A stretch of DNA of 64,000 nucleotides from Theobroma cacao. Taxonomy: Eukaryota > Streptophyta > Magnoliopsida > Malvales > Malvaceae. Below, piece after piece: positions 37,816 through 59,662 of the stretch (position 1 is its first letter; the number at the start of each line of letters is the position of its first letter). The notes under the pieces are model-generated. The model was given only the letters and a program-made list of their open reading frames with translations. It searched no databases and was not told the origin of the DNA. The position numbers and the translations under genes were made by a program. The stretch is from positions 2,942,634 through 3,006,633 of the forward strand of contig NC_030851.1 in assembly GCF_000208745.1 (NCBI RefSeq). The letters are read 5' to 3'.

Positions 37816-38133
37816 GCGGGAAATCCACGAGCTACGGAAGTATCAGGCGAGGACTCTTCACTGGTTCTTGGAAGCTGCCCGTACACGGTTCTCTTCAAGG
37901 ATTAATATCAAAATCCATCAGATTTTTCTGTTAATCCCTATCACATTCAAACTCTTGCTTTTTGGAGTTTAATTTATTCTTAGTCTCTTTTAATTACTAA
38001 TAACTAAGAAAGATTTAAATATCAATTAATCAAAAGCTCTCCAGGATCAAGACAAACTTCGAAAGACACCCAGATAACTGCTATTAGAAGCAATCTCTCT
38101 GTTCTATCGATTTGATTTTTTTTTCCCGCGAAA
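37816..38133. promoter_or_regulatory. Promoter of gene A2 with a palindromic E2F site
   Basis: gcgggaaa at 37816-37823 is the same distal E2F-like word as in A1. The proximal site at 38122-38133 reads TTTCCCGCGAAA, a perfect E2F/DP palindrome, 62 bases before the start codon. The A1 equivalent is TTTCCGGCGAAA. Both lie at the same place, so the proximal site has changed since the duplication. Confidence 0.5.
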
Positions 38134-38195
38134 CTTTGTTCTCTGCATTTAAATCACTTACCTCGTGATTGGGTATTTGGGTTTTTGTTCCGAAA

Positions 38196-40267
38196 ATGTC
38201 ACGGTGCTTACCGTTTCCCCCGCCGGAGTACGTGCGGAATGGAGTGAGTGGGGAGGCTCTTTTGGAGCTTATTAAGGTTCGTTTTGAGCAAGATTTTCTG
38301 CTTCCTTTGGATCTTGATCAGAAGTTTCTAATACTAGAGTGCATTTAAGTTTACTAGTACCTCTTTTTCTTCATTTAATGATTCTGAAGTTTGATTTCCC
38401 TCTCTTTTGAGGATTAGACCGACATTGATAAAAAATGGAAAACAAATAATCAGTGGAAATCTCAACAAGGGTTTGATCGACTGTAGAGTGGTTTTTAGTC
38501 TTCATGCTTTTGAGTGAAGAAATCACAGGGAAAAAATATTAAGTTAATTAATGAACTACTGAGTCAAGAAATGGCTATTAGAATTAAATTTGCTTCAGAA
38601 TACTTGATGAACTATTGAATTTTACTATTCATTTCCCTGGCTTTCTTGCATGTTCCACCGCCTCTGCATCGATAGCACTTAGTCGGTTGTCTTCTATATT
38701 GTGGGGCTTTTAAAGAATTTCTTCATAACATGAATAATTGGTATCAATCATGCTACTGATCTGTCAAGCCTAGAGGGGATGTGACTGGTTTAAGACATTT
38801 GCCAGCTTGGTGAATAAAGAGGAATACTGTTAGTTAAAAGATTTTCAGGATAAACCGGACGGTGATTGAATGTGTCTCCACAAAGTAAAACATTGATTCA
38901 TCTTAAGTTTATACAAATTAATTTTATAAAATTACATCCCATTTGTGAAATTTTATTACATAGCGTGTGTTACATTTTTCTCTGGCCGTACAGGTTCAGA
39001 GAGAAAGAGTGAAGGCTGAAGGGGAAAAGAAGAAGGAGAAAAGGAGGCGCAAGAAAGAGAAGAGGAAAGAAAGGGAGCAAGGAGAGATTTGCCAGAAAAA
39101 ACCAGGTCATCATGAAAGGCATAAGCGTTTGAAGAGCAATGAAGGTGGAGGAAGAAGTGAAAATCAGGGTAAAACTGCATATGGAACCCAGGAGATGGAG
39201 TTGAGCAGCCTCACTGAAGAGCTTATGCAGCCTATATCTGACAGCTTTTACGAGTCTTCAGACAACAGCCAAAGCATTCATAAGAAAAGAAACAGCAGAT
39301 CCCGCAATGAATGCCATAATGATGGTTAGTGAATATTTGTTCTTTATTTTCTAGTTGTTCAGCCATCTCTGAATTTTTGACATTGATATTCTCTCTTCAT
39401 GTTTTTACTGTAGGAAATATTGTTCAGATGGATATCCAGCAGCAAAAGCACAAGACTCCTGAAGCCCTATCCCGCAAACCAGACTGCTCTACCATAATGA
39501 TGGATTCTGTAGTCCAGAAAAAGCTTGAATTACCTGTTGACGAACAGTTTTCTTCAGCTTCTGGTGTGCCAGCTACTGATGTCCACGTGTTTGTTCCACC
39601 ACCTCTAAGAAAGCTCTATCATTCCTCTCAGACAACTAGGATCTATATGGATGAGGAATCCAAAATGACTCTGACAGAACAATTCAGAGAGTTAGTGGAG
39701 AGCTGGCTTCCCTGTCCCCTGCAGATTGAGCAATTTGATGTTGGTGATCAAGAGGGGCTCTTTGAGAGGAAGTCCCCCAGAGGCGACATTTGCGAGACAT
39801 CCAATGCTAGCAATGATGTCCTGTATCATGGATACTCTAATTCATGTCCCTATGGTCAGTGTTTGCTCCACTCCCTTTTAATACTGGATTCTGGAGTCCA
39901 AAAGAAGCTTGAATTGGATCCTACACCTGTCAAAGTGCAACTTTCATCTGATTGTGGTGTGCCTGCTACTGATGAGAAGTCTGAAATGGCTCCAACATCC
40001 AGCTGCTCTGAAATTAGCTTGCTGCAGATAGAATCACAATTCAGAGAGTTAGTCGCAAACTGGCTTCCCCCTTCCTTGCAGGCTGAGCACTTTGACATTG
40101 GAGATCAAGACTGGCTCTTCGAGACGAAGCAACCCAGGAGCGACATAAATGACACATCTAATGCTAGTTATGATGTTTTACATCAAGGAGACTTCACTCA
40201 GTACCCATGTGCCCAAATCTTGCCCCAGGCTAACATATATGCCTTGCCATATACGGTACCATACTAA
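38196..40267 (+). CDS. Gene A2: paralogue of A1, plant-specific protein with duplicated C-terminal module
   Basis: The three exons are 38196-38276, 38994-39324 and 39414-40267 (1266 nt, 421 residues), with the same intron positions as A1. It starts MSRCLPFPPPGYVRNGVSGE. Exon 2 encodes a Lys/Glu/Arg-rich segment (about residues 28-60), probably nuclear. Module 1 spans about 166-293 and module 2 about 294-421. They share DS(V/G)VQKKLEL, GVPATD, FRELV-(S/N)WLP, FD(V/I)GDQ, LFE-K and SNAS-DVL. The protein ends YALPYTVPY, matching the single-module family members I know. Both modules here keep the FRELV signature, unlike A1. Relative to A1, exon 2 is nine bases longer (adding HND) and one glycine is added at DCGVPATD. 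Function unknown. Promoter and coding frame look intact, so it is probably expressed. Confidence 0.9.
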
Positions 40268-41075
40268 AAATGTTAAGAGGAAAATGACTGTGGTGTAAGA
40301 TTTTTTTTTTTAATCTATTAGATTGTCTGCTGCCCTTTTTTGTCTATAAACAGTTTGAGAATAGACATATACCTGAAGTAGAATTGTTGGTTGTGTAACC
40401 TGTAGCATGGTAAAGAATCTGGCAAGATGAAGCCATCTTTCTTGTACTCCTGGTGTTACTGTTTATCAATACATGTAAAAGTGCTGATATTCTGCATGCG
40501 ATTGTCACTTATTATTTGATATTTCCAGTTACAAATTAGAACATAGTTGCTGTCGGCTCCATGTGTACAATCTCTTGCCATATTTTGTTTATGTATTTAT
40601 TGTACCTTGGCTTAGTGATGACCACATAGATGGTTTTAAGTACTTTTGTTATTCATGTCTTCCAAATCTTGCACATATCAAGGCTGTTATCTAGTTAAAA
40701 GATTTTGAGGTTCAAGACCATTTTTTGTTCTTAAATCAATCTCTGTTTCTTTTCTTTTCGAGATTCATTTTATCTCTTAGAGCAGATTTCATTTAACAAC
40801 TAATGTCTATCGAGTGCCCCTTTTATTCCATTTTGCATAACATTCTTCTACTTTGTCCATGCTTCACTGCAAAATCTTTTGACAAATTTAAGAAGGTTCA
40901 ATCATATATATCATTATTTGCAAGAATCTACATCTGCAAATCACACCTCAACAATGGGTGCTGCTTCTCTCTCTTTTTCTCTCGACTGTACAGGTACAAA
41001 CATAATCGAAAATGGGGTCTGAAGCAAACTTTGCTGTAAAACACCTTGAGTATGCCAAAAAGAGTAAAAGGGAAT
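40268..41075. other. 3' regions of A2 and kinase
   Basis: This is the A2 3' UTR, of which only the first 100 bases or so are shared with A1, and the 3' UTR of the convergent kinase gene. No coding frame is recognised. Confidence 0.6.
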
Positions 41076-43918
41076 CTAATTGAAGCTTGATGATCGGCTC
41101 CATCTTTCTTTTAAATATTCCTCCATAGAAAGATTACTGCTTTGCTCCATGCTACTAAAAGATGTCGAGTCATCATCAATATCAAGCATTGCGAGACTTA
41201 AATGTAACTCTGCACTTGAATTTGGATAAACTTCATCATCATTATGATCTTGGCTTTCTGTGTTGTCATGTCGTGTCTCTGCCCATTTTTCAACACCTTC
41301 GTCCCCTTTTAAGAGCTCCAGTATCTGGAAAGAGGAGGGCAAAATGTAAACGAAATTTCACCCTGTTCTTAAACGTTTTAGCAAGATACTAGAAAACTTT
41401 ATTACCTCGCTCATCTTAGGACGCAGTCTAGCTGACCGTGTGATGCAGAGGGTTGCTGCTAGAACCATTCTCTTCATCTGAGTCTCGTTGATATTTCCAT
41501 TCAAATTAGGATCCAGTATGCCTTTCACATCCCCATTCTCTACTATTGGCTTGGCCTGAAATTGAAGTACTTAAAAGGATAATTGATGCACAGTTACAAC
41601 AAGTGGAAGAACTTATGTTTCAGAAAAGACTTACCCACATGACCAAGCTCTGCTGGCCCCTGGGAGTCTCAAAGCCTATTGGCCTTTTTCCTGATAAAAG
41701 TTCAAGTAGAACAACACCAAAAGCGTAGACATCAATCTTGTCGCTAAGTTTCCCATACATGAAATATTCAGGAGCTAAATACCCAAATGTTCCAACAACA
41801 TCAGCTTGAGTCAGAAATGATGAATCAGTTGGTCCCCATATTGCTAGCCCAAAGTCAGATAACTGTCACATTGAAAAAACAAAGGCCATGTGATCGATTT
41901 GATGACATATTTCATTTTCAACTAACATTCTTTCAGTAATTACCTTTGGCTCAAACCCATCTGAAAGAAGAATATTTGAAGACTTGACATCTCTATGAAT
42001 AACAGGTCGAGGATGCTCATTATGTAGGTAATTTAGGCCTTCCGCAATCCCAACAGCCACGTTATATCTCACTTCCCATGACAAGGCATGTTTTTCTTTG
42101 TTCTTACCTGCAAAATTTGTTACCTTGCATCAGTAAGTTTATGACATCTTTTACCAAGCAAAGAAAAAACACAGATCCCATTGAAGCCATACCATGCAGA
42201 ATTTCTTCCAAGCTTCCCTTAGAAGAAAAATCATAGACAGATACTAGATCATTATCTTTAATGCAGACACCAATTAGAGGCATGATGTGTTTATGATTCA
42301 GTGAGGAGATAATTTCAATTTCGTTTGCAAAATCCTTGCATGCCTCTTTTGATGACTTCAGAATCTTGACAGCAACTGCCTTGCCATCTGGAAGGATCCC
42401 TTTATAAACACGGTTGCTCCCTCCTTTTCCAATTAGATTCTCTGCCATAAAACAGAGTTTTAGCAAGAAAACAAGCATAAAAAGCAAAAAAAACACACAG
42501 TGGTTGCAAGGCACGTTAGGGATAAGAACCTGAGGTGAACTGAGCAGTTGAAGCTTTTAGATCTTTGTAACTGAACCATTGACAAGCAGATGAATTTGTT
42601 TTTAGGAGTGCCTCCAAGCATTTTTGCAACTCACATTGCATAGATGAATTGGTCCTATTAATCTCAACTTCACTGCCACTTTCAATTTCCAATGGGTTTT
42701 CTTTAATGGTTGAGCATCGAGGAGTATGATGCGGGGAACGACTTGGTAAGTTCATTACCCATTTGACTACTGACATACTCCTGGCGTGCTTTGCTTGTGG
42801 TGTTGCTGAACTAGCCCTCAGGAGGAGGGGCCAACCGGGCTTATAGTCCATAACGTCTCCCGCAAAAAGAGAAATTGACCGCGAAGAAATTTTCTTGCCT
42901 TCATAAATCACACTCAATATCTCACTCTTTGAATCTTCACTACTGGTTCTTGAATCATCTTTGGAGCTTTGGATCCCTTCCAAACTGGATATCTCAGACC
43001 CTACTTCAGAATCACCATATTCTGATTGGCATTCCCTTGCAGCAGGGTTTTCAATCAGATAAACACTTGGTCTTGGATCACCTTTAACTGTAAGACCTGA
43101 CATAATCAAAAGTAGATCTATTACTTTTGAAGTCTGCAGTAGAAACTAGAATTCATCTCATTCTTATTCATAGGACAGGAAAAATCAAACCTGGTAGTTG
43201 ATTTTTGTTGGACCTTCTGAAAATAATTTTCCCATTGCTGATGGCCAGAACATTGGTAGTAGTTGGCAACCGCTTTGCACAATATCTAGCCGTGGAAGTC
43301 CAACCCCTGAAAACGATATCTGTTTTTAGAGTAATCAGAAAAAGAATCACAAAAAGTTAACAACCAACAGAGATTTGAGTCTTTAGCTGCTCCTTACCCA
43401 AGAGCACTATGCTTGCTTATACCCACAACTAGAGCTACAGCTTCATAGTTCCTTGCTTCTCTAATCAAAACCTTTCTCGTTGAACTTCCTTTAAAAATCT
43501 GGCCTTTAAGATCAACCTGAAACCCAAACATGAAAAATCTAGCAATGATCAATCATCTTTTCATTCTTTGAAGTGAACATATCTAAGTGCCGAGTTTGCT
43601 GATAATAAACCCACCTGCTTTACAGAACACAGGCCTTCGTATACGTCTAAATAACCTTCTAACAACAACTTCTCCCTTAAAGCATGATCTTCATTGAAAA
43701 TTTCAAATTAGAACATGAAATTGTTATCAGGAAACCTTGCACAATATAAAAACTTCTGTGGAAAGTAATGGAAAGGCCTTACCAGAACTCCGGGAAACAT
43801 GAACTGCAACAACACAATCACCAGGTTCTGCAACTTTTACAAGAGCCCAGCTAAGCAAATCCCTACTTTGGCTATCTATTCGAATCCCAACCAACACATA
43901 TTTCTTCTCAGTAGGCAT
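41076..43918 (-). CDS. Receptor-like cytoplasmic kinase with N-terminal universal-stress-protein domain
   Basis: The ten minus-strand exons are 43783-43918, 43615-43688, 43398-43516, 43191-43306, 42530-43096, 42193-42441, 41944-42107, 41635-41862, 41406-41555 and 41076-41324 (2052 nt, 683 residues). Residues 1-145 or so form an adenine-nucleotide alpha-hydrolase/USP domain ([20 protein letters not shown]...). A Ser-rich linker follows. The kinase domain starts near 338, with the Gly loop at 342 ([11 protein letters not shown]), catalytic Lys K363, HRD 458-460, DFG 478-480 and APE 505-507. All key residues are present, so it should be active. There is no signal peptide or transmembrane segment, so it is cytosolic. 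It belongs to the plant family annotated as protein kinase with adenine nucleotide alpha hydrolases-like domain (RLCK-VI group from memory). The physiological role is unknown. The C-terminal tail is acidic and Ser-rich. Confidence 0.95.
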
Positions 43919-46900
43919 TTTCTTTCTCTTCTTTGCTCAGTTACTACCTCAAATTCAAAGCATATAAGAATTCTTCTATCTTCCAATGAATTTGCAGAGT
44001 CTCTGCATATCTATCCCTTCTAAGAACCTTATCAGCTTCTTAACTTTTCATTTCAAACTCTGCATTAAAAAAGAAACCACCATCGCCATGGCCACTCAAG
44101 TTAAAGAATAACAATAACCCCACAACACTAGGTACTTTACAAGCCAACACTCTGTAATCATAAATGATAACCCATTAACACATTTCCATCTGAAAATCCA
44201 AAAAAAAAAAAAAACCCAGATAGGAAGTGATAGAGTTAGCCATAAGCTATTCTTTATAGGTGACAAAAATCTACCAAAATCTTTGAATCAAAGAGTAAAG
44301 ATAAACAAAAGAAGACAATTGAATTGTACCTAAATTATGTACCAATACATTCTTTGTATCCAAAATGTTTTTAAAATTACATTGCCGCCAAATAACATCA
44401 CCCCTCCACCTGCTGCAACCAATTTCAATACTCTTTATATATAAATATCAAAAAAAGAAATTATAAGAAGAACTAAAAATTAAAAGAAAAAGTTGGGGTG
44501 ATGATAAAGATATTCAAGCTACTGTTTTTTTTTTCTTTTTTTTATTTTTAAAATGTAATTTTAAATTACAAAAAAGGGTGATAAGTGAGGGAATCCTTGA
44601 GATAAAAGTGTCGGCAAAGCAAGAAATAAAAAACGGAAAGAAAGAAAGAAGGAATTCCCGCGAAGAGTGGGCAACGAATTTCAGTGTTGAATCAAAAGAG
44701 AGCAAAAATAGGGAATTATTTTATTTTTATTTTATTTTAAGTTCGTTAAAAGAACCGGCAAATTTCGCGCAAAACCCATGGCGTCAGGTCGTTTTAAGGA
44801 CCATTGAAGTGACACAAGCGAAACTTTTACCGGCTACCGCGGGTTGACAAGCACTTCCCTGTGGACTCCGCTTTGGCTGTTGACTGTTGTTTTTTTCTAC
44901 ATTCCAGTGCCAAAGGTAATTTCCATTTTATTTTTTTAGTTTTTAGTCCATTTTTTGATGAAAATAAATAACATTTTTCTTAAAGTAAAATTCTTGTCTA
45001 ATTAAAAAGTTTGTTCTTTGTTTCATGAAATCAAAAAGTGAAAAATTATAGCATTATTTTAAAGATTTAAAGGACTAATTTAACCATTTGTAAATGACCA
45101 AAAAGTCCTTTATCAGTATTATGCAATTTTTTTACAAAAAAATAAAATATTATTCTATTTCTTAATTAAATTATAAGTGTGTGAGTACACGTGATTTCTC
45201 AACTACTAATTTCATAGAATATTTTTTCATCAAATAAACGTGGTTATACAAACTTAAGATTTGGAAAATCTCTAAGATTAGATTGGTTAATTAATTTACG
45301 AAATACTTTATTTAATTTTTTTTGGGTGAGATATAAGTTTGCCATATTCTTATTCAAATTGGTAGAACATTTAATAGTGTTAGACGGACCTAACATGATA
45401 TTGAAATTAATGAATTATGAGATACAGTCTATTTTTCTAATGAAATAATTAGAATTTATGTATTATTTTATTAAATTTGAAATCATAAGCCGAAAATTTG
45501 TTTCATAAAAAGAGGTTTTGATTAAGTCACAATTTAAAAACATCAGTTACTATAAAAAAAATAAAAATAAAAAAATCAAACAAGTTCTTTCATTTTTCAT
45601 GTATTTTCAAGGATGGCATCATTTTTTGGTAATGTAGCAATATTAGAGATATACATACATCAATCACAATAAAAAGAAAAACATGGTCCAATTTATTTTC
45701 TCCTTATGAATTCTGTCTGAGAATGGTCCCATTCAAGGCCCCAATCTATAATTTTCTAGCTTAAAAATAAAGGGAGCCACAAGTTAGCTGTTGGGACAGT
45801 ATCAACAATCACACACAAATTTAAAATACCAATAAAATTCATAAAATAATAATAATAATAAAACCCAAGAGAGTTATCAAGGTCTTTAAACTTTTACGGG
45901 AGAATTATTCAATCCTACCCCTTTAAATTCTAATTTTTACTAAACTTAGATTCTTAATATATCCCTTGTGATTTTAATTTTTTTTCTACTAAACATCTTA
46001 TGTTTTCATTTTTCTTACTTAAACCTTTGTGGTTAAGTTTTTTTCTCAAAAGAGATTACACTATTAATTTTTTTAATAAAAATATAAAAATATCTTTAAA
46101 TGTTAATAAATAGATTAACTTTTAAATTGATATTTTGATAATTTTATTGAATGAATTTAATGGTATAATATTTTTTAAAATAAAATTTATCCACGAGAAG
46201 ATAAACGGGAAAGAAGAAATCATAAAATGTTATGTAAAAAAAATTTAAAATCATAAAAAACGTAAATAAAATTTTTGTGAATTATATATTATGAATTCAT
46301 CAATCTTATAATCGAATCAATTTCAATCTATTCTAGGTATAACTTACAATAGTGGAGGTATAGTTTTTTACTATTTTGATGATTGAATCTAATGCACTTA
46401 GCTGATTTGCATTAGAGCCATCATGATCGACCGAAATGACAAATTTTTTTCCCTTAATAATTCAATTAATTCAAAGTAGTGAAAAGGAGTTGCTAGGGTG
46501 CTTTGTTTATTGTCAATGTAATCGTGATTCCCATGTTTACAAGCAGGTTCCATCTTCTAGCCAAAAATTGATGATCACTTGGCCTGCTCGATGACAACAA
46601 ATTATCAAGTGCTTTCAAGTGTTCACAACCCTTTTTTTTTTCCAGTCCGTACGCCATGGAAATCATTCCTTATCTAGAAAAGAAAAGCAATAGTGATTAT
46701 AATTAATAAAAAAAGATGACCCTTTCTTTTGGTGGGTCAATTTGTTCATGATCAAAATTTCCTTTATCGTGGAACATGCCATGCAAATCCCGAGTCTAGT
46801 TGCTATTAATCTCTCATAAAAGCAAATGGTCTCCCCTAATGCTATTGCTGTTTTCTTGATTCCTAATTTTCCTGGCATGCATGGTCCCAACAAAAAGGAA

Positions 46901-49900
46901 AGGCATGACCAATCTTTTTTCGAGCCGAAAGGTCCTAACCTTGGAGCTCAATCAATTGTCACGAGTCTGAATTTTAATAGAATTGAATCCACGTGTCGTA
47001 AAACAATGACGTAACGAACTAGCTAACCAATTGATTAATTAAGTTGACAATGGTAAAGGCAAGAAATAAAACTGTTTTAAGCATGTGGCAAACCTAACCT
47101 AAGTAAAGCATTTAATTAGTTTTTGGGTACACCTAAGTATATGTACGACCTACAAAAGAATTTAATTTCTTGCGAAGCTTTAAATGGTGTAATAAATAGT
47201 ATTAAAATTAATTAAATGCGAAGAAAGAAAGAGAAAAACAAAAGATGACCAACAATTGAAAGGGTAGTGCCAACCGCTTTGTACGTAAGCATATTTTTGG
47301 TCTAAATTCCCATTCACTTACTTTATTAATTTCCGAAAGAAAGTATGATTGGACAGTAATACCATTTGGCATTTCCCACCTTAATTAATAGTTCAGATGT
47401 CTAATCACACGTGTATTCTGTGTCAGCACATCCACCGACGAAAACCCTACAATATGCCACCTGTACATTATGATACCAGTCAATGCTTGAGAAGTCTGCT
47501 CATGCACCAGTCAATGCTTGGGATATGCCAAAAAAAAAATTCCAAAGCAGCCGCCATGACAGCAGTAGTTATAATTAATTATCAGTGATTATTAATTCAA
47601 TTGGTTACTCTTACAAATGAATCCCAAATCAATGATAATTGGGGTTAGTTTGTGTGGATTAGCACTAATGATAATTAATTATAGAAGAAATATTCTTGTA
47701 AATATTTAACTATATCTAAATCATATTGAGAAGGAAAGATTGATGTTGCTAGCGTCCATGGTATTTTCTCAATGCTTGATCTCATTTTTTTGTGATGAAA
47801 AACAGAATGGAAAGTGCCTTCACAACAATGCTATTGTAGCCATGGTGGTCAAAAGCAACGACCATGGTTCTCAAAGAAATAGCTTGTGGATTACATGAAA
47901 TCTTTGATATGATTACATATAATAATCATGCCAGTAATTCTTAAATGCATAAAGAGAAAAGTCATGGCCGACCATGGTGGATGCAAAGAAGGAAACGAAA
48001 GGAATGTGACTACTTTTCCCATGTTAACAAAAATGATCGGGCATCATGATATTCTTTTCATAATTATACGATGAATATTTATTAAATTTTTCACATTAAA
48101 ATTTAAAATTTTAAAGTTTTTGATTGATAATATAAAACTTATAATCTAAAATTATAACAAGAGATCGAGGATTTTTATTTGTTTATTAAATGTGCATATG
48201 ATTTAAATTTAAATTAAAATTTAAAAAAATTAGTAAATTTTCGGAATCAATAATGAATAAATTTTTACCTATTTTATATTTTATATTCTGAGTACCGTAA
48301 TTAACAAATTTTGTACCAATCCCATGTTGCTTAACCATAATTATATCCAGGTAGATGTTTAATATGAATGCTATTTGGTAGTTCCCACATTCCTGTAAAG
48401 TAGAACATAAATTGCATTAATTTAATCAACAAGTTGCTGATAGAATTGAAATAAGATTCAACCAATCATCTTGTACAATTATAGCATCTACCATATATAT
48501 GATATGAGTTTTTGGTTTATGTATTTGAACTTGATGGACCAACTACTACGATATGGTAGGTACCTGATTAGGCAAAAGTATCCAGAATTAGGAGGGAAAT
48601 GATTCTCATTTTCTGAGACTGACAAAGACGGCAAAAATGGTGGTGGTGTTAAAGTTCATTAAGGGGGGACAACGACAGACAAAAGCCTGTAATAATATTG
48701 AGTGGTCGTTTGCATTCAAAGAGTAAGAAACAATCATAATGCAAACAAGAGAAAAGAGGTACACTTCTCACCGGTTTCTGATTGATGGGAAACTCCCACC
48801 CCTTGTAACTTGGTCCCTAGACTTACAAAAATGGCTGCAGAGTCTAATTCCAAGACCCATCTACAAGCTTTACAACGATGTAATTAAGACCATGAATTTT
48901 GTTTCCCAGAGCTATATACGGTACGTGCAACATTTTACTTTAGGAAGTAGATGGTTCTGAACATGGAAAACATTCTTCAAAACCTTGGGGTCTGAGTCTA
49001 ACACGTTCACAAAACGACATGCTTGTCTCGATCAAGATCTGGATTACAAGTATAGGATTGGAATTGACTCGTGGCAGCTAGACAACGTGGAGGCAAGTGA
49101 GAAAAAAAGAACTGGGTTAGGGCAGGCAGTTGTTCATTACCTAAGATTCATAGTAAGTCAACAATTAGAACGTTCTGAAAATGATGTTTGGAAAGAGTCA
49201 AATTAGGAGGCGGATATGACATTTCTTTTCTGCGCAAATCCTTCACAGCTCGAGGTTCAGTAAATGGGAGCCGTGTTTTGAATGATTACCTACTACTTTC
49301 GTTCATGTTGATTACGTTAATAGCTTGCAGGATCATAGCATGATGGTATGTGCATGTGTTATTTTGGCAGCAAACATCACAAAAAATCTAAGAATTAACT
49401 GTTGAAATATGATTTTGTTGATTAAGTTTATGCATAATTTAAAGTTAATCAACAGAACTAAACCTGTACCAAAGGCAACGTGAGTTTATATGGTTCTTGT
49501 CATACCAGTCTTTCTAGGCAAAGCAGAAACTTAACTGATCTATTCATTTAGAGGTTTGCCTCGGAATTTGACCTTACCCCATTGTTTTGAATGAGCAGAA
49601 AGTTGAAATTAGTTCATCTCATCTCTTTCAATCATTCAATTATTTATAAGCTGAGCTTAATAAACAAGACCTTGCAAGTTGCGACCAAGGAGCCAGATAA
49701 GAGAACCGCATTAGGAACTTAAGCAAAGAGGCACTTATATCAGAACTTACAGCCTCAGAACTTTCTTTATTAATAAACTTCATTTGGTTTGATAGTATAC
49801 CTGGAATAATGAAACTTAAGTAAGCTACCTTCGACAAAGTAGTAAAATGATGGAAAACTTTACTAAATATAGAGCAGGTGAAAGAGGAAGGATGTGCAGG

Positions 49901-49913
49901 TATGGCACCTAGT
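43919..49913. other. Kinase 5' region and 5-kb gene-poor spacer
   Basis: The kinase 5' UTR and promoter occupy roughly 43919-44900. The rest is AT-rich DNA with no gene I recognise. Short frames at 46663-46893, 46826-47014, 48739-48960 and 48985-49206 look like chance. The UBC 3' UTR lies near 49650-49913. Simple repeats include an AAT run at about 45846-45862. Confidence 0.5.
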
Positions 49914-50759
<846 letters not shown>

Positions 50760-52230
50760 TGAGAAAATTTCAGACGCAGAAGAAGGTTTATATAGTTCAG
50801 AAATGGGGATTCAGACTATAGGGGAAGAATGAAAGATGTGAATGATGGAAAGCTACTTTATGGACGACCTCCCAAGGGAAGATAGAGTATTTAACAGAGG
50901 AATTTCAGGCGTTGGGAAAGAAAGTGTGTGACGGACAGAGGTCCACCAATTCTTTTCATACTGATGAAAGTGGGCGCAGTATAAATTCCAGAGATAAAGT
51001 TAGCAAGTGCAGCATCAAGAGATTTAGAAAATGAGAAAAACTTTGGAGATATTGTGCCATAGGATTGATATTTTTGGCCCATTGAAACGAAGTAATTATC
51101 ACTTGATTAAACATATTTCTGTTTACAATTTGACATTCTGTTACTGCAGGAAGATGCACCTCGAATTCATCTTTCTCAGTAACCAATAAGGTCAATAAGA
51201 CATGTTTGTTTCCAAGTTCGTTTAAACTTTCTTAGTCAACCATTATATTCCACAGAATTCTCTTTTCCATAGATAAATTTAGGAAGCCTGTATAGAAAAT
51301 TAATCATGGTTGACAGTGATCTTATTCGCATAAAGCACCACATGACAGCAACAAGAAAACCAACGGTTACAGTTCCTGGGGATGGCTTAAATATCAAACA
51401 ATGGAACCCGAGCATAAAAATCCATGGGGTATCTTGAAAACTGCTGCTATATTGCCACTAGACTCCATCCACGTCCCAACAGGAAAAAGATTCGTTCTTA
51501 GCTAATTGATTTCTTCGGTTGAGAATCTGTGAAAGCAATGAAGCAGACAGGTCTAGGACGCACCACAGAATTCGATCAACAAATGCCTTCCAAGAGAATA
51601 TAGATGCAATATTGACTGACCAATGAATAGGTCCAAGAACATGATATTCTGCCTTTTCTCTTCTATTCTCACTGTCTTTCGGTCTCATTTCCCCCCCCCC
51701 CCCACCCCCCCCACTTTTCTTCCCTCCCTCCCTCTTGTTCCAGATCATGTAATTCAATGCCCCTGACAATCTTACATACAATGGATCACAGAAGTGGCAA
51801 GATCAAGTAAGGGAACAAACAATATTCATTCAGGTAAGTTAAAAATAGTTAGTAAATAACTTCAAAACCACAAATATATATTAGAGGTTCCTTTAAATGT
51901 ACTTGATCAGATTACATCACAAGATACAATTTGGTTGTTCTTACAGAGGGGTTCACCGTACATCACGCATATCTAAGCTCAAAGAAACTGAAGGGATAGT
52001 GTGCTTGACATAAAGGGCCATTAATATACAAATTCAAAATACAATCCAGGAGAAAAAAGCACATATTTTGATGCTTATAGGAGTTCCCTAGTTCTGTCAG
52101 TTCAGACTACAGACCAAAAGGAGCTATTTCCTCAGGTGAGAGGAGTAATAGATATGGTGAGAGACTAACAGATTAAGTGGCTAATTGGTCATGGTATCCA
52201 CCCTGGCGCCCATAACTCTTCTTTCCATGC
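50760..52230. other. UBC promoter and ROP 3' region
   Basis: This is the promoter region of UBC and the 3' UTR of ROP. A cytosine-rich tract interrupted by single A bases lies at 51691-51712. No gene is seen. Confidence 0.55.
51691..51712. repeat. Poly-C tract
   Basis: Thirteen C, one A, then eight C. It resembles the tract at 11785 and likewise may be length-variable or mis-assembled. Confidence 0.85.

Positions 52231-59662
<7,432 letters not shown>

Larger units (their letters stand above)
32680..40369 (+). repeat. Segmental duplication, copy 2, interrupted by a 4.67-kb insertion
   Basis: This segment matches 4028-7014 in the same orientation. It starts at gttatcctagattcga (from 32680) and ends at agaatagacata (40369). 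The matching parts are 32680-33084 and 37755-40369, about 3.0 kb together. The left part carries AAACCCTA (32703-32710), a telobox-like word that reads AAACCCCA in copy 1. Most differences are single substitutions and small indels, so the duplication is moderately young. Confidence 0.95.

Noticed and set aside
50786..50795. TATA-like CTATATAAAC on the minus strand before UBC
   Set aside because: It is only about 30 bases from the ATG, which would leave almost no 5' UTR, so it is unlikely to be the functional TATA box unless the start is leaderless.
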